DNA of 64,000 nucleotides from Paramecium tetraurelia (taxonomy: Eukaryota; Ciliophora; Oligohymenophorea; Peniculida; Parameciidae): positions 1 to 64,000 of the forward strand of contig NW_001799046.1 in NCBI RefSeq assembly GCF_000165425.1. The letters run 5' to 3'. The notes under the pieces were generated by a model. It was given only the letters and a program-made list of their open reading frames with translations. It searched no databases and was not told where the DNA came from. The position numbers were made by a program, and so were the translations under genes. Below, piece after piece: positions 1 to 12,572 of this stretch (positions are counted from its first letter, which is position 1; every line of letters starts with the position of its first letter).

Positions 1-9
1 AAATTTTTA

Positions 10-59
10 CCCCAAACCCACCCCCAAACCCAACCCCAAACCCCAAACCCCAAACCCTA
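10..59. repeat. Telomere-type C-rich repeat array
   Basis: The first 60 bases are a run of C3-4/A2-3 units. The last four whole units read as CCCCAAA 7-mers, and the outer units are mixed. Short C-rich arrays on the 5' strand are what a ciliate chromosome end looks like. About nine non-repeat bases precede the array, so the true end may be slightly trimmed or mis-assembled. Canonical P. aurelia telomeres are 6-base C4A2/C3A3 mixtures, so the 7-base register is unusual. Confidence 0.8.
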
Positions 60-60
60 A

Positions 61-1112
61 TTATTAAGTGCAGTTTAAGATATGGTTATCACTTTCTAAA
101 TGTTTAAAAGACTATGAGTATTATCAGGATCTAATTAATAAAGAAAAAATTTTGGTAAGAGAATAGAGATCACCACTATCACTGATTGTTTAATAATTCC
201 TTTGACGAAAAACCAAATTGAGGTTAGATAGGAATTTAATATACAAGATGGAAGATTATTAATGTGGAGATGGTTTAGTTAGTATTCTAAAGAAAAACAA
301 ACAGTTAAAATTATTAAAATACTATTAAAAATAAACTCTAAAAATAATTTGAAAATAAATAAAGAAAAATTAGCCATTATTAAATTTACCAAAATCTAAT
401 TAATATAAAGTCCGAAAATATTTACGAATTAAAGATGTTAAAAATCTTAAGAAAAGGAAAACAATGGTAAGACCTATAGAAAAACATTGTAATTATAATT
501 AATTTGAGAAATTTGAAATTAAGAATAAATGAAGCCTGATGATTTTTATGTTAATGTATTTATCCTCCCTAATAAGATTAAATAATAATAATATAAATCT
601 ATGATTTACATTTAACTTAAAATGTTCATGAATAATTAATTTTACCTTGATCAAAACTTTAAATTATAGGTTAATTAATTAATTATTCTTTGAATTTTGT
701 CTTTATGATTTCCTAATTCTGGATCTAAATTAAAGATAATTCATAAAAATCTTCTAGATGTTTCTCTCTCTTTAGACTAAATACACAATTTTATTGTAAT
801 CAATGCATTATATGATATGTATGTTATTTATTTTTTAGATGATTTGTCCCAATTACATAAAAGTGAGGAATTATATGAGAAATAATCTTAAAGGGGAAGA
901 AAGGACAAAGAGTCAAAATCATTTATTTGAATAACAAAGTCCTCATACACATTTTGGTTACCATTTCAATACCATTTTTTAAATTTATAATAAGAACTCA
1001 TTAAGAACAGTATTTTGTTTTTGAAAAACTAATTAATAGTAACTAATTAATTAAGTACTATTTAGCTGAATGATTTTTATGTAAAAATCTATAATATTAT
1101 ATTCTAATATGA
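61..1112. other. Subtelomeric spacer with antigen 3' flank
   Basis: No convincing gene was found here. The part nearest the antigen gene (about 850-1112) resembles, on the minus strand, the 3' flanks of antigen genes B and C, sharing an AT-rich block with TTAATTAATTAG-like runs just after the stop. A plus-strand frame is open from about 113 to 510 when TAA/TAG are read as glutamine. That length is within what chance allows under a one-stop code, and I recognise no family in it. Confidence 0.5.
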
Positions 1113-4100
1113 TCAAATGATAAAATAGCCTAAAATAAATGTTAATGATGTTAGTATTAACCTTTAAGCCGTATTAGTATTATTATTATTTGTATCATTG
1201 ATTGTGTTATTGACATTACTACTTGGCTAATCTTATTTGGTACAAACTTAGCATTTATTTGTTGCGCTGTCCCATGTATATGCATATCCTGAAAGTCTAA
1301 AACAATCAGTTTAGTTTAATGTTGAAGGATCAGTGGCTCTACACATTCCATTAATCAAGGAACATAATTATTATGATTATTTATCCCAATTAAAGAATCT
1401 TGAACAAGTTCCACACAAGGCATTATTTGTAGCACAGGTATGACTTGTACATTTACTTGTAACATTAGAAGTTGCTGGACATCCATGAACATCTTATCTA
1501 TATGCTAGCTAAACAAGCAGTTTAGTCCTTATTTGCAGATGAACATAGAATTCATCAAAGTACAAGTCCCGCTATCAGTTATAGCTTTTGTAGAAGTTGA
1601 TTAATTAAATACACAAGGTCCATCTAATCCACCAAAATTACAAGCAGCTTTAGTTGTATAAGTTGAACATTTTGCCTTTGGGATACAAATAGTTCCATTT
1701 GAAAGACAAGATTGTAAAGCAGCTTGGCAAACACTAATTGATATTCCATTCTGAATATCTGCACAAGAAAGTAATCTACATTTGGCTGTATTATTATTTG
1801 TAGTAGAACCAACCTCCCAAAAGCAAATTCCATCATTTCCAACAGCTGTTGAACAAATAATTTAGGTAGAATAACTAGAACAATTTGTTTTAAGTAAACA
1901 TTTAGTACCATCTGAAGTACATGTTGATAATTAAGCAATTACAAATTGAATGAGTAACACCATTCAAATCAGAGCAAATTTAATCTCTACAACCACTTGT
2001 ACTCAAATCCCAAGTACAAACTCCTGTTGAAGTTATAACACCAGATTCAACTACAGATCCTTTATCATTTACCTAACATCCTGGTTAGGATTTATATGTT
2101 GAACATGCACCTAAAGGAATGCAACCCGTAGTTCCATCTGTTGTACATTTTTTATTAGCAATTTAACAATCTTTATGAGTTGCATAAAAGGCATCTGCAC
2201 ATGATTTAAATGGTTTACAAATCTTAGGATCAGAAGAATTCAAAGCAGGAGCAGATTAAATGCAAGATCCATCATAACCTGTAACACATCCACCATCAAT
2301 ATTTGTCTCAGTACATGTAGTAATTCCAATACAATTAGTTCCATTAGTTGTACATTTATTACTTATCAATTTACAAGATTCATCACTATTCCAAGCTAAA
2401 CTCTTGCATGATGTATATGCAAAACAAGCTCCTTTTGAACCATCACTATTGACAAACTTCTCAATCCATAAACACGGTCCATTTGTACCTTCAATACAAG
2501 CTTCTCTAATAGTAGTTGATTCACAACTTTATACTCTAGCACATCTACCATTTGGTCCAGCAGTACATTCTTATCTTTAAGTTTAACAAATGGCGTGAGT
2601 TGTTCCTATAAAATCTTGACAATCTTTATCTCTACACTTATTTAATGTATAATCCCATGCACATATTGTACCATTTAATGCAGTTATACAAGCTGCATTT
2701 ATAGTAGCAGCAGAACAACTTGATTTAGTAACACACCCACCTCCACTTTTTGTTGTACAATTTGTAAAATACTTTGCACAATCTACATCTGTTTATAAAC
2801 TAATTGGGGCAGTATTACATGTTTTAATTGTACAATATGCTGCAGTAATTACAACATTTTGAGAATTTACAACATCTGGTATCCATTCACAAGATTATCC
2901 AGTAGAAGATACAACACATCCTGCTTTATTTTAAGCTTAAACACAAGTTCCTCTGGTTACACAATTAATACCATTTGTTGTACAAGTAGATAAGGCCTAG
3001 TTGCATAGCTCATCTGTTTTTAAAGCATAATCTTCACAGATTTTTATTTTGCATTTTATAACATCTATTGTACATCCATATAAATAGTTATTGCATTATT
3101 CAGCAGTAGCTATTTCTTCAGGAGCATTTTCACAAGTTTTAGTAATACAATCTGATTTATTCCAATAACAAGGCTGTCCAGCACGATTGTAGCGACATTA
3201 TTGCTCATTCATTAACTCACAAATTTCTGGAATATCTATACATCCTTATCCATTTAAAGAAACCGTACATTTATTATTGAAATAGGCTTTGCATTTTGCA
3301 TCATTATCATATTCTGATGTGGCAGGAGCAGTAGAACAGGATTTATCATTGCATTCTTTTCCATTCCAACCACAAGGATCTCCAACATCATTTATTTTAC
3401 ATTATTCACTATGGATATAAGTTGAACAGGCTGCAGTTTATTAACATCCTCTTAAAATTGGTTATGCTCCATTGTCACCTGGACTAGCATACACCGTACA
3501 TCTAATAGTTGATCGTATTATAATAATTGAAGCAATCATTGTGAGTTAATATTGAAGTAGGAGCAGTTGTACATGACTTATCTTAACAAGCAGGTTCAGG
3601 TAAACTACTATTTGTATTCCAAGCACAATCTATTCTACTAGCATTAACTCTGCATTAATCCTCAATAGTATATGAACTACATGGTCCTCTTGCCATACAA
3701 CCAAGAACAGCTACCTTATTAACAGCTCTGACTGTACAAAGTAAATATTCATCAACTGTATAGCAGGCATTATGAGAATTAAATAAATTTGAAACTTCTA
3801 TATTTGCACAAACCAAATCTACACATGACTTAACAGTAGGATTCCAGTAACATTTTTTATCATTCATATCTAATTTACATTATAGTTATGTTTTATATAA
3901 TGAACAGGCAGTTCTGACTTGACATCCACCTGCTCTTGCAACTGTACAAGCCTATGAATAATTGGAGCATTCTGAATCATTATGAGAAGCATCTGATGGG
4001 GCTGTGTCACATCCTTTTCTAATGCAAATAGAATTAAACACTACACAAACTCCTTCTATTGCATTAAAACATATAGTTGATTTTTAATCGGAACATTTAG

Positions 4101-7100
4101 TAGCCATAATAATACAACCATTATTAGTCTAATTTACCGTGCAAGTTTTTAGCCAAGCAAAACAATTATCATGATTAAATATAAAACCTGTGGCATTTGC
4201 ACAAGTCCTAGCCATACATGCTGTACTTCCATTTACAGTACATCCAGCTTTGATTGTACTACAATTATCATGAGTATAATTGCCTGTTCCTAAAAATACT
4301 TTTTTCACAGGTAGAAGCACTTAAGGCAGGTACACATGCTGAATCATTACTAGTAGATGCAATACATAATCCTTCTCCTTGCTTGATAGCAACCACTCAT
4401 AGCAGTTGAATATGCAGAACATTATGCTGCTTTTTAAACACAAGCAGTCTTAGCTCTATTAACACTGCATCCCAAATTATATGATTAACATATTTCATAA
4501 GTTAATGATACACCTGTAATCTTAGCACAATCGGTAGAAACATTTAAAATAGTAATACAAGTGTTTGAATTATAGAGGTAGCATTTTGCATTTATAGATG
4601 AAGTACAAGATGCAGTTGTTCCTGAATATTATTCGCATGTTGACTTATAATCTTAACATTAAGTGCCATCATTTACTGAAGTACAACCTTTGTTATAAGA
4701 CTAACATATATTATGATTCAGATTAGCCCCAGTAATTTTACTACAAGTGGGACTTGTTATTTAGTAGCAAGAATTTTCATACCATAAACAGGAAGTACCA
4801 TTAGTTAATGCAACACATTAATTCTAAGTTGTATAATTCTTACAATTTGTCTAAGCATGTTAACATCCAGTACCATCCTTTAGATTAATACATTCACTAT
4901 TATATTATTAACACTTTGCAAGGTTGAGTCCTGTCTTTCCATTTACTAAGCTGCATTAAACTGAAGGATTTGAGAAATCATTGCAATTTGATGAGCCATC
5001 CCATATGCAACCTATAGGACAATTTTCTTTTAAAGTATAAGCTGAACAAGTGGATTTCTTTTCCTAACAAGCAGTTTCTGAATAGTTAACTGTGCAATTA
5101 GGATTATATAAAGCACATATATCTTTGGTCAGATTGATATCAGTTACATAAGCACAATGAGTAGTAACATTGGTGACAGTGATGCATGTCGAATACCATA
5201 AACAGTATCCTGCTGATCCAGAATCCTACGACCTAGTGCAATTTTCACTTTTTGTATAATCCGCACAACTGTTTTTCTTTTCTTAACAAGAGGTTCCTGC
5301 TTTATTGACTGTGCATCCATTGTTATAAGAAATACAAATATCATGAGTTAAATTTGTACCAACTACATATACACAGTCAGTAGTTACATCACTAATAGAA
5401 GTACAGCTAGATTTCCAAATGCATTTAGAACTTGAGGAAACAGAACATGAATCCTAATTTTGATAATCAGAACATGTGCTTTTTTTATCTTAACAGGCAG
5501 TCCCATTTTTATTTGATGTGCATGTAGAGCTATACCCAGAGCAATCGGAATCAGTCAAACCTGAAGATGCAGTAATGGCTGCACAATCAGTTAACAATTC
5601 TCTTGCAGTAACACATTTTGAATTGAAATAAAGACATACATTAAAAGGAGATGCAGCAGCTGAATATGTGCAAGAGTTTTCTGTTGTATAATTTGCACAA
5701 ATTGCATTTCTTTCTTGACAGCCAGAATAATCTGCTTTGACTGTGCAACCACTATGAAAAGATACACAAGTAGCATCGCTAAATTACTCGTTAGCAGGTT
5801 TCAAAATATTTGTACATTAAGTAGCAGGATCTGTAATTGTAGTGCATTATGAAGCCTTCCAAATACATCTAACTTTAGATTATGAATTTCCTGCATAACT
5901 ACACTTAGATATATCTGAGTATGATGTACAACTTGATAAAAGTTGTTAACACGCAGTTTTCTCAGCATTTGCAATGCAGCCAGCATTGAAAGTAGCACAA
6001 AAATTATCTGTTGTTGTAAAAGAGGGGTTTACAATAGCTACATTCTAGGTATCGCATTAACTGGCAGATGTTATTTAATAGCACACAGCATCTTTGCTCC
6101 AACCACAGAGTCCAGCATTTCCATTAGTTAAAGTTCTAATACAAGATTACGCTTTGTTAACATATTCTGCACAAGCAGATTTCATCTAATAGCAACTCTT
6201 CATGTTTGAAGTGGACCAGCATTCTTTAAGCAATCCATTGCAATAAGTACTAGTTAAATTAGTACCAGAAACTGAAGCACATTAATAAGGACTTGTTAAA
6301 AATATACATTTATTATCTATCCAAGCACAATAACCATCATTTAAAGATTTATAACAAGTTTTTGAATCTGAGTATTAATTACAATTTGATTGAATTTATT
6401 GACATCCAACTGCACTAAATTAAGGGATGCAAGAAGCATGATAATTAGCACATTATTAATCTGTAGCAAAAAGAGAGGTTAGGACCTTAGCACATTGATT
6501 AGCAGGGTCAGTCACATAAGTGCAATTCGAACCAGTCCATATACAAAATCCTGCCGTACCAGAAGCTAAAGATTATTAGCAATCACCTTCTATATCATAA
6601 TCTGAACAATTAGGCTTTTTTCCATAACAGCCATCTCTCGTTATTTTTGTTGTACATAATGGATTAATTGAAGGGCAATAACTGGCAGTTAAATCTGTTC
6701 CTGTAATATATTGGCACAGAGAACCAGATGTAAATGGTTAACAATGTGCCCCATCCCAAATACAACTTGCTGCTGTACCTAATGCTAAGGAAGTTGTACA
6801 ATACTATTCTTCTGTGTAAATACTACATGAACCTTATTTTATAAAGCATTCAGACCCATCTTTTTTAGCCGCAAAAGCCGGATTGAACTAGGCACATCTT
6901 GCACTTGACATTTAATTGTCCTTAATAGATCCAGCAATTGTAGCAAGTAATGTCATTATACTACAAATTCCATTATTCCATATACATTTTCCTGCTGTGT
7001 CAGCTGCCTATGATAGAGTACATGAACTTTTAGTGAAATATAAACCACATTAAGCTTTTTTCTCCTAACAGCCTGTCTTTTCGTAATTTACAGTGCAATT

Positions 7101-10100
7101 ATCATTATAAGTAGCACAAAATGAATCGGTCAGATTTGTTCCAGTTATGTAGGAACAATGAGTAGCAACAACTGTAAGTGCAATACAAGCTGTACCACTC
7201 CAAACACATTAGCTTTCTTTTAAGCTAGCTGCAGATACTGTGCATTATTCTTGAGATCGGTATAAAGCGCATGTAGCTCTCCTTTCTTAACATACTGTAT
7301 TTTATTTATTTACAGTGCAATTTATGTTATAGCCATTACATATTTAATGAGTAAGATTTGTTCCAGTAATTGAAGAGCAATTAGAAAAACGAATACAATC
7401 GGAACCATTTAAATAGCACTTACCTTATTACGACACTGTGCAATTAACAGTATTACCAGTATAAGCAGTGCAATTTTCTTTAAATTCTTAACACCCATTT
7501 CCATTACCTAAAGATGTACATGCAATATTGTATGCTTAACATTTAGCATGATCAAGTCCTGACCCACTTATAAGTGAGCATTCAGACGCTGAACTCACTG
7601 CTTAACAACTTGGTGGTGTGGCTTTATTCATGACACAATTTGCTTGTGTTCCAGTTGCATTTGATTTATAACAATTTGCTTCTGATGTCCCATATTCTGC
7701 ACATGTAGATTAAATTATAATACAACCACTACCATTCTTTTTAACAGAACAGGTTGGATCCACATTTTAGCAATCTTAGAATGTCAATCCACTTCCAATT
7801 TTTAAAGTGCAATCCAATGTACATGTAGTAAAACTTCTAGCATTGGCTTCATTTGTACATCCATCTCTATAAGCTTGACACATATCTTGTGTCCCTTTAA
7901 ATGTAGAACAAGTTCCTGTTGCTAATTCTGACAATGAGTAGCATATTCCATTTATCCATTTACAATCATCTAGACCTGTTAAATTTGATAAAGTCTAATG
8001 GCATTAACTGGAAATCTTGTAATTCGAACAAATTGGCTATTTTTGAACACACCCTTACCCTCCTATTTTTGCAATTATTGTGCATCTCTCATTTTGTGTG
8101 TTGTAATTAAGGCATTCTTTATCTGAATCAAAGAGGTCAGAATCCGGAGTGTCATCACAAATTGCATTTCTACAAAATGTTCCTGTCCAATAGCAATTTA
8201 AGGATGTAGAAGTAATTTTACAATTGTCTTAAATTTTATATGAAGAACAAGCAGAGGCTAAGGGAAAGCATGCTGTACCATCATCATTAACTGTGCATGA
8301 TTTTAATATTGTATTGCAATCATCATGTGTTGTTTATATTATATTTGTGCATAGCTTATCGACACAATTAGTTCCATTCCAAAGGCAATCGCCATCAACT
8401 TTAGTTTGATCTCCACAATTTTACTAGACTAAGAGTGAACAACTTGTGGGCTTAGCCATGCATCCATCTTAAGTGTTATTTTAGATGCAAGGATATACTA
8501 TTTTAGTACATTAGCCTAGATAATTATGGGAAACGCATAGAATCATGTACTTTTAACAATTCCTAAAAGTGAATTACCCATCTAAAATTGGATAATCTCC
8601 TGCATATTAGTTATATCCTCCCTTTATGTTTGCAGTTGTGCAAGATTGTTCAACACACATTTTAGCTAAAGGATCCCATAAACAGATTGGATATCCTAAG
8701 GGAGTAATATTGCAATTGTAGGGCGATTTTCTAGCTTCGCAAGTTTTAGGTAAATCTTAGCATCCTTAAATAGTTGAACTTCCATTTACTGTAATAGGAT
8801 CATTAGCCACACAAGGAAATAAATAAGCTAGACATTCGAATGTTTATGAAAGAGTTTTTGGAGCAGTAGAGCAAGTTCCATTAACACATTAAGATCCTGT
8901 CCAACCACAAGATTTTTTATTAGCCTTTATTTTGCAACGCAGCTTCGTATTGTAATTGCCTCACATTTGAGAGGTAATGTAACACATCCTTTTCCAGTAT
9001 TACTTAATGTGCAACTTTAATGATAAGCTTAGCATTCAGAATGAAATGTTTAGAGAAGTCGAAGCCATTGAACATTGTCTCTTATAACATCTAGCCCTCC
9101 AAATGCATGTATTGCTGTTTATATCTTTATTACAAGTTGATTAAGTTAATGAATTCTCACATGTTTTTTCTACACATCCTGTATTTGTAGAATTTACAGT
9201 ACAGGTATTCAAAAAAGATTAACAAAGTTCGTGACTATTATTACTATGAGGGAGCATTTACACAAATTTTGTCTTTGCAACTTCCACTTGCAACATGCCA
9301 AAAGCACCAGATTGCAGCCTAATGAATTTTTGATACAAGCAACTTCTATTGATATAAGTGAACAAGTGGTGTTTATTGTGCATCCACCTCCATTTTTGGT
9401 TATACATTTATTTGCAGGTAAATATGTTTCACATGCATCATTTGTATTCAATGTTATAGGAGCATTGTCACATGTTCTCTTCTGACATCCTCCTCCTGAT
9501 TAAACTGTACATGTTGATAAATAAGAAGTACATTAATCATGATTAAGTATTAGATTTTGGAGCATTTACACATGTTTTTTCTTTGCAAGTTAAATCCCCA
9601 AATACAATCGAAATTATTGATGTTTTTTAACACATGCAGTTGAAATATTAGCAGCAGAACAATCTCCATTAAGTACACAACCTCCCCCTTACTTAGTTAT
9701 GCATCCTTTTGAAAATGCAGCACAAACTGAATTAGTTGTTAATGTAGTTGGTGCATTTGAACATATTTTATCCACACATGTAGTTCCAGTCCAATAACAA
9801 TCTTCATTTGTACTATTTTTAATACATGCAGCTTATTATTGTAGCAACTTAACAGGTGGTTCTAGTGATACATCCACCATTTAGTTTTGTTGTACATGAT
9901 CCATCAGTTTTGAATAATTTACAAGAATCATCAGTATTTAAAGTAGTAGGTGCATTATCACATATTCTATCTTTACATTATGTTCCATTCCAATAACATT
10001 CCATTTTCATTGATTAATCCCAAACACATTAAATTTTACTAAAGACTTTAATTCACTACAATTAAATTCCACTATCAACACATCCAACCCTCCTGATTTT

Positions 10101-10677
10101 GCAGTACAACTTTGTATTTCATGTCTACATTCTTTATCTGTTTAAAATTTAATTGGTAGTTTATCACAAGTATCAGCATCAACACAATTATTATTTTTTG
10201 AATCCCAATAACATAAACTACCGAATAAGCATTTTACACAAGATTATTGTCTTTTATATTTATCACAAGTATCAATTTCAATACAATGAATTCCATCAGT
10301 AATACATCTATTACTAATAGCTTAGCAATCTGAATCTGTTGTTTTGTTAAATGCTGTGCAATCAGTGAAAAATGTACACTATCCTTCGACCCAAGCACAA
10401 GCAGAATACGATCCACAATTACTACATGGTTTTTACTTCGGACATTCCAATTCTTTAAAATTATCACAATATTTTGCATAGTTGATGACTGGATTAGTTG
10501 TTGTATCCTAATTTTTTACATGTCTTCTTAGTGTTATCCCATTAACATTTTTTTCATATCATTTTCTCTGCAATCGTCTTCTGAAAGCAATTAGGAACAA
10601 TCACATTAAGAAATACTATACTATTAGCCTGTTACAAGAGCAACCAATAGGGTCAGGATCACTACTTTGATAATCAT
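1113..10677 (-). CDS. Surface antigen gene A (PSA family, GPI-anchored)
   Basis: This is a giant cysteine-rich protein of the Paramecium surface antigen family, which coats the cell and cilia. The start codon at 10677 opens a signal peptide close to that of genes B-D (MIIKVVILTLLVALVTG). The body is made of cysteine-patterned repeats of about 65-75 residues, with C-x-NAP-TT-type and Gly-Gly-Cys motifs, and most glutamines are TAA or TAG. The C-terminus is Asn/Thr-rich and ends in a hydrophobic tail (RLILTSLTFILGYFII) before TGA, as expected for a GPI signal. It is the only copy on the minus strand and points toward the telomere. Several small frame differences from its paralogues occur, for example an extra A near 10550 and extra bases near 9600-9650. 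Family call is firm; whether the frame is truly intact is not known. Confidence 0.88.
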
Positions 10678-10939
10678 AAATAGTAATAGAGAATATTTAA
10701 TTATTTATTTTTGAACATTTAACTATGTTATATTTTTGGTCTACTTTGAATATATGTTTATTTATACAAATTCTTTGTACAAATATAAAATATCCAAATC
10801 AAACTCTCATCATTAATTAAATTAATGAGGATTCTGGCTTATAAGAACTATAGTATTACAAGATTCTGGTTGACAAGACAATAGTGTTAGAAGATTTTGG
10901 CTGACAAAACTATAGTATTAGAAGATTCTGGCTGACAGG
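10678..10939 (-). promoter_or_regulatory. Upstream control module of antigen A with palindrome
   Basis: The 17-base near-palindrome CATTAATTTAATTAATG (minus-strand reading) lies at 10811-10827, 133 bases before the start codon. The same element sits 132 bases before the starts of genes B, C and D. Between it and the start is a second shared block with CAAAAATATAACAT and TTCAAAAATAAATAAT. Upstream of the palindrome is the 31-base tandem repeat listed separately. Conservation at fixed spacing in otherwise diverged flanking DNA argues for a regulatory role; no binding protein can be inferred. Confidence 0.6.
10830..10939. repeat. 31-base tandem repeat, about 3.5 copies
   Basis: Units begin at 10830 (32 bases), 10862, 10893 and 10924 (partial). 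Each starts with GATTCTGG or GATTTTGG followed by CTGACA, TTGACA or a variant, then a TAGTATTA-like segment. The antigen-sense reading of the core is TGTCAGCCAGAATCTT. Genes B-D carry a shorter version of about 1.5 units at the matching place, so this looks like local amplification of a promoter module. Confidence 0.8.
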
Positions 10940-11425
10940 TTTATTGTAAATTCTAATCAATAGTTCAAATCTACTATTTTTCATTACTAAAAATAGCTAA
11001 ATTTGAAACTAAACACTTTAACTATAAGGTTTCTCAACTTTTTGTATAACAATAAATTACTTATAATATACAATTTCTAAATGTTGTCATTTCAAACTTT
11101 CTCTCACTTTTGATAGCTTAAATTTTCTAAATATTGAATAACATAATTCTTCCTTCAGTCATTCATTCTTGATAATAATGTACAAAAGTATATAAGTCTT
11201 TCTTTTTGTTCTAACTCCTATTCAATTATTAGAACTTTTTTCGTTTGTTGAAGAAAAATTTTTTTAGTTCTAATTTAAAACGGTATTGATTTTGTATTAA
11301 ATAAAAAGTAATATTTTATATGTTCAAGTATCAACAAATTGGTTTAATAATATAAAAGTAAAAATAGTGAGGAACTAAAATAGGAACACATAAGATCATA
11401 CACTCCATTATTTTTATAAGATAAA
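10940..11425. other. Intergenic DNA, nothing recognised
   Basis: AT-rich sequence between the antigen A control module and the possible small gene at 11426. I see no gene or repeat that can be supported. Confidence 0.4.
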
Positions 11426-11707
11426 ATGGAGAATAATTTGTTAAATTAATATGTTTGATTAATACAGAGCAATGTGAAGAATTTGGCTTAAGCTATTACT
11501 GCCCACTATGAATAACGAGAATACAATTAAAGGAAATTGACTTTACATTAAATACCCCCTTCCTGTTGCCTTAAATTTAATGAAGTTTTATAAGGATCTA
11601 AATAATTCTCTGACTATAAATTGATCAAAAAGCATGGCGAGATTTTGTAGATAGGATCTTTATAATATGCATAATTATGTGGCTTAATTAATATAAAAAT
11701 TTATTGA
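11426..11707 (+). CDS. Possible small protein with one 27-base intron
   Basis: The start codon at 11426 gives nine codons, then a candidate intron at 11453-11479 (GTTTGA...AAG), then 75 codons to a TGA at 11705-11707, for 84 residues. The predicted protein has a basic/polar middle (AHYEQREYNQRK) and a Cys-Cys pair (IPPSCCLKFNEVL). I do not recognise the family. Frames this long occur by chance when only TGA stops, and the intron start GTTTGA is weaker than the GTA starts of neighbouring genes. The call rests on protein-like composition alone and could be wrong. Confidence 0.35.
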
Positions 11708-12572
11708 TAATAAAAATGACTATATGAAAATCCAATCTAACTAATGTGCAATAATTATGATTTCAAGGAAAAATCATATTTCATTCCTTCCATATTGGTA
11801 TTTGCACAATAAATCCAAATTAGTTTTTTTATTTTGAAAATAAATAAATGATTTAAACTATATTATATTACTATATACTAGATAGTTTTGTCTTTACAAC
11901 TTGTATTTAAACTTGGTTAATCAAATGAAAATTACATAAAATATATTCTATATAGTATTTCTGTTAACTTGTGATGCAAGTACAATTTTTATTAACTATT
12001 TACTTTATTTCCATACTGATTTACAAAAACACTTATAGGAAATTATTCATATTGAGTTTATACAAATAAAATTGACATAATTCCCACTATTATATTCTTT
12101 CTAAAATCTACAATATAGAAAAATTTGTTTGTAAGAAAATTAATTCTAATTTAACTAATTATACAATTGTCAAGAAATATTAACTGAAAATAAAGTAATT
12201 AAGATTTAGATCGAATAATTATTTTAGTAAAACACATATATTCAAATTTATTACTTACTTATTGATTCTTGTAGGATTAAGGTGTAAAATTTTTAAGTCT
12301 TATGTGAGATGGAGTTTATTGAGGTATTTTGATATTTAATACCCCCAATTTAGCTTAAGTATTTTATTTTTATTCAGAATCCTGCTTAAATATCTTCCAC
12401 TTATCCAAAAATGTGTTTAATCATCTTTATTAAATTAATATAAATTAATGAAATACCAGAAATGTAAATAATAATTTTCTACACTACTACTTGGTTATTT
12501 ATTATAGACTATCTAAATGAGAATAGTTGATTGAGATTTAATAATTACTATAATAAATATTATATATAAATA
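11708..12572. other. Intergenic DNA, nothing recognised
   Basis: About 860 AT-rich bases between the possible small gene and the 3' end of the large secreted-protein gene. No repeat, RNA gene or convincing coding frame was seen. Confidence 0.4.

Noticed and set aside
113-510. Plus-strand frame in the subtelomeric spacer
   Set aside because: Lys/Gln/Ile-rich, no motif, no paralogue in the window, and not beyond chance for a one-stop code.
1624-1938. 104-codon minus-strand frame with a Leu/Val/Gln-rich product
   Set aside because: It lies inside antigen A in the wrong frame. The recurring hydrophobic text at the matching place in B-D is an out-of-frame shadow of the Cys repeats.
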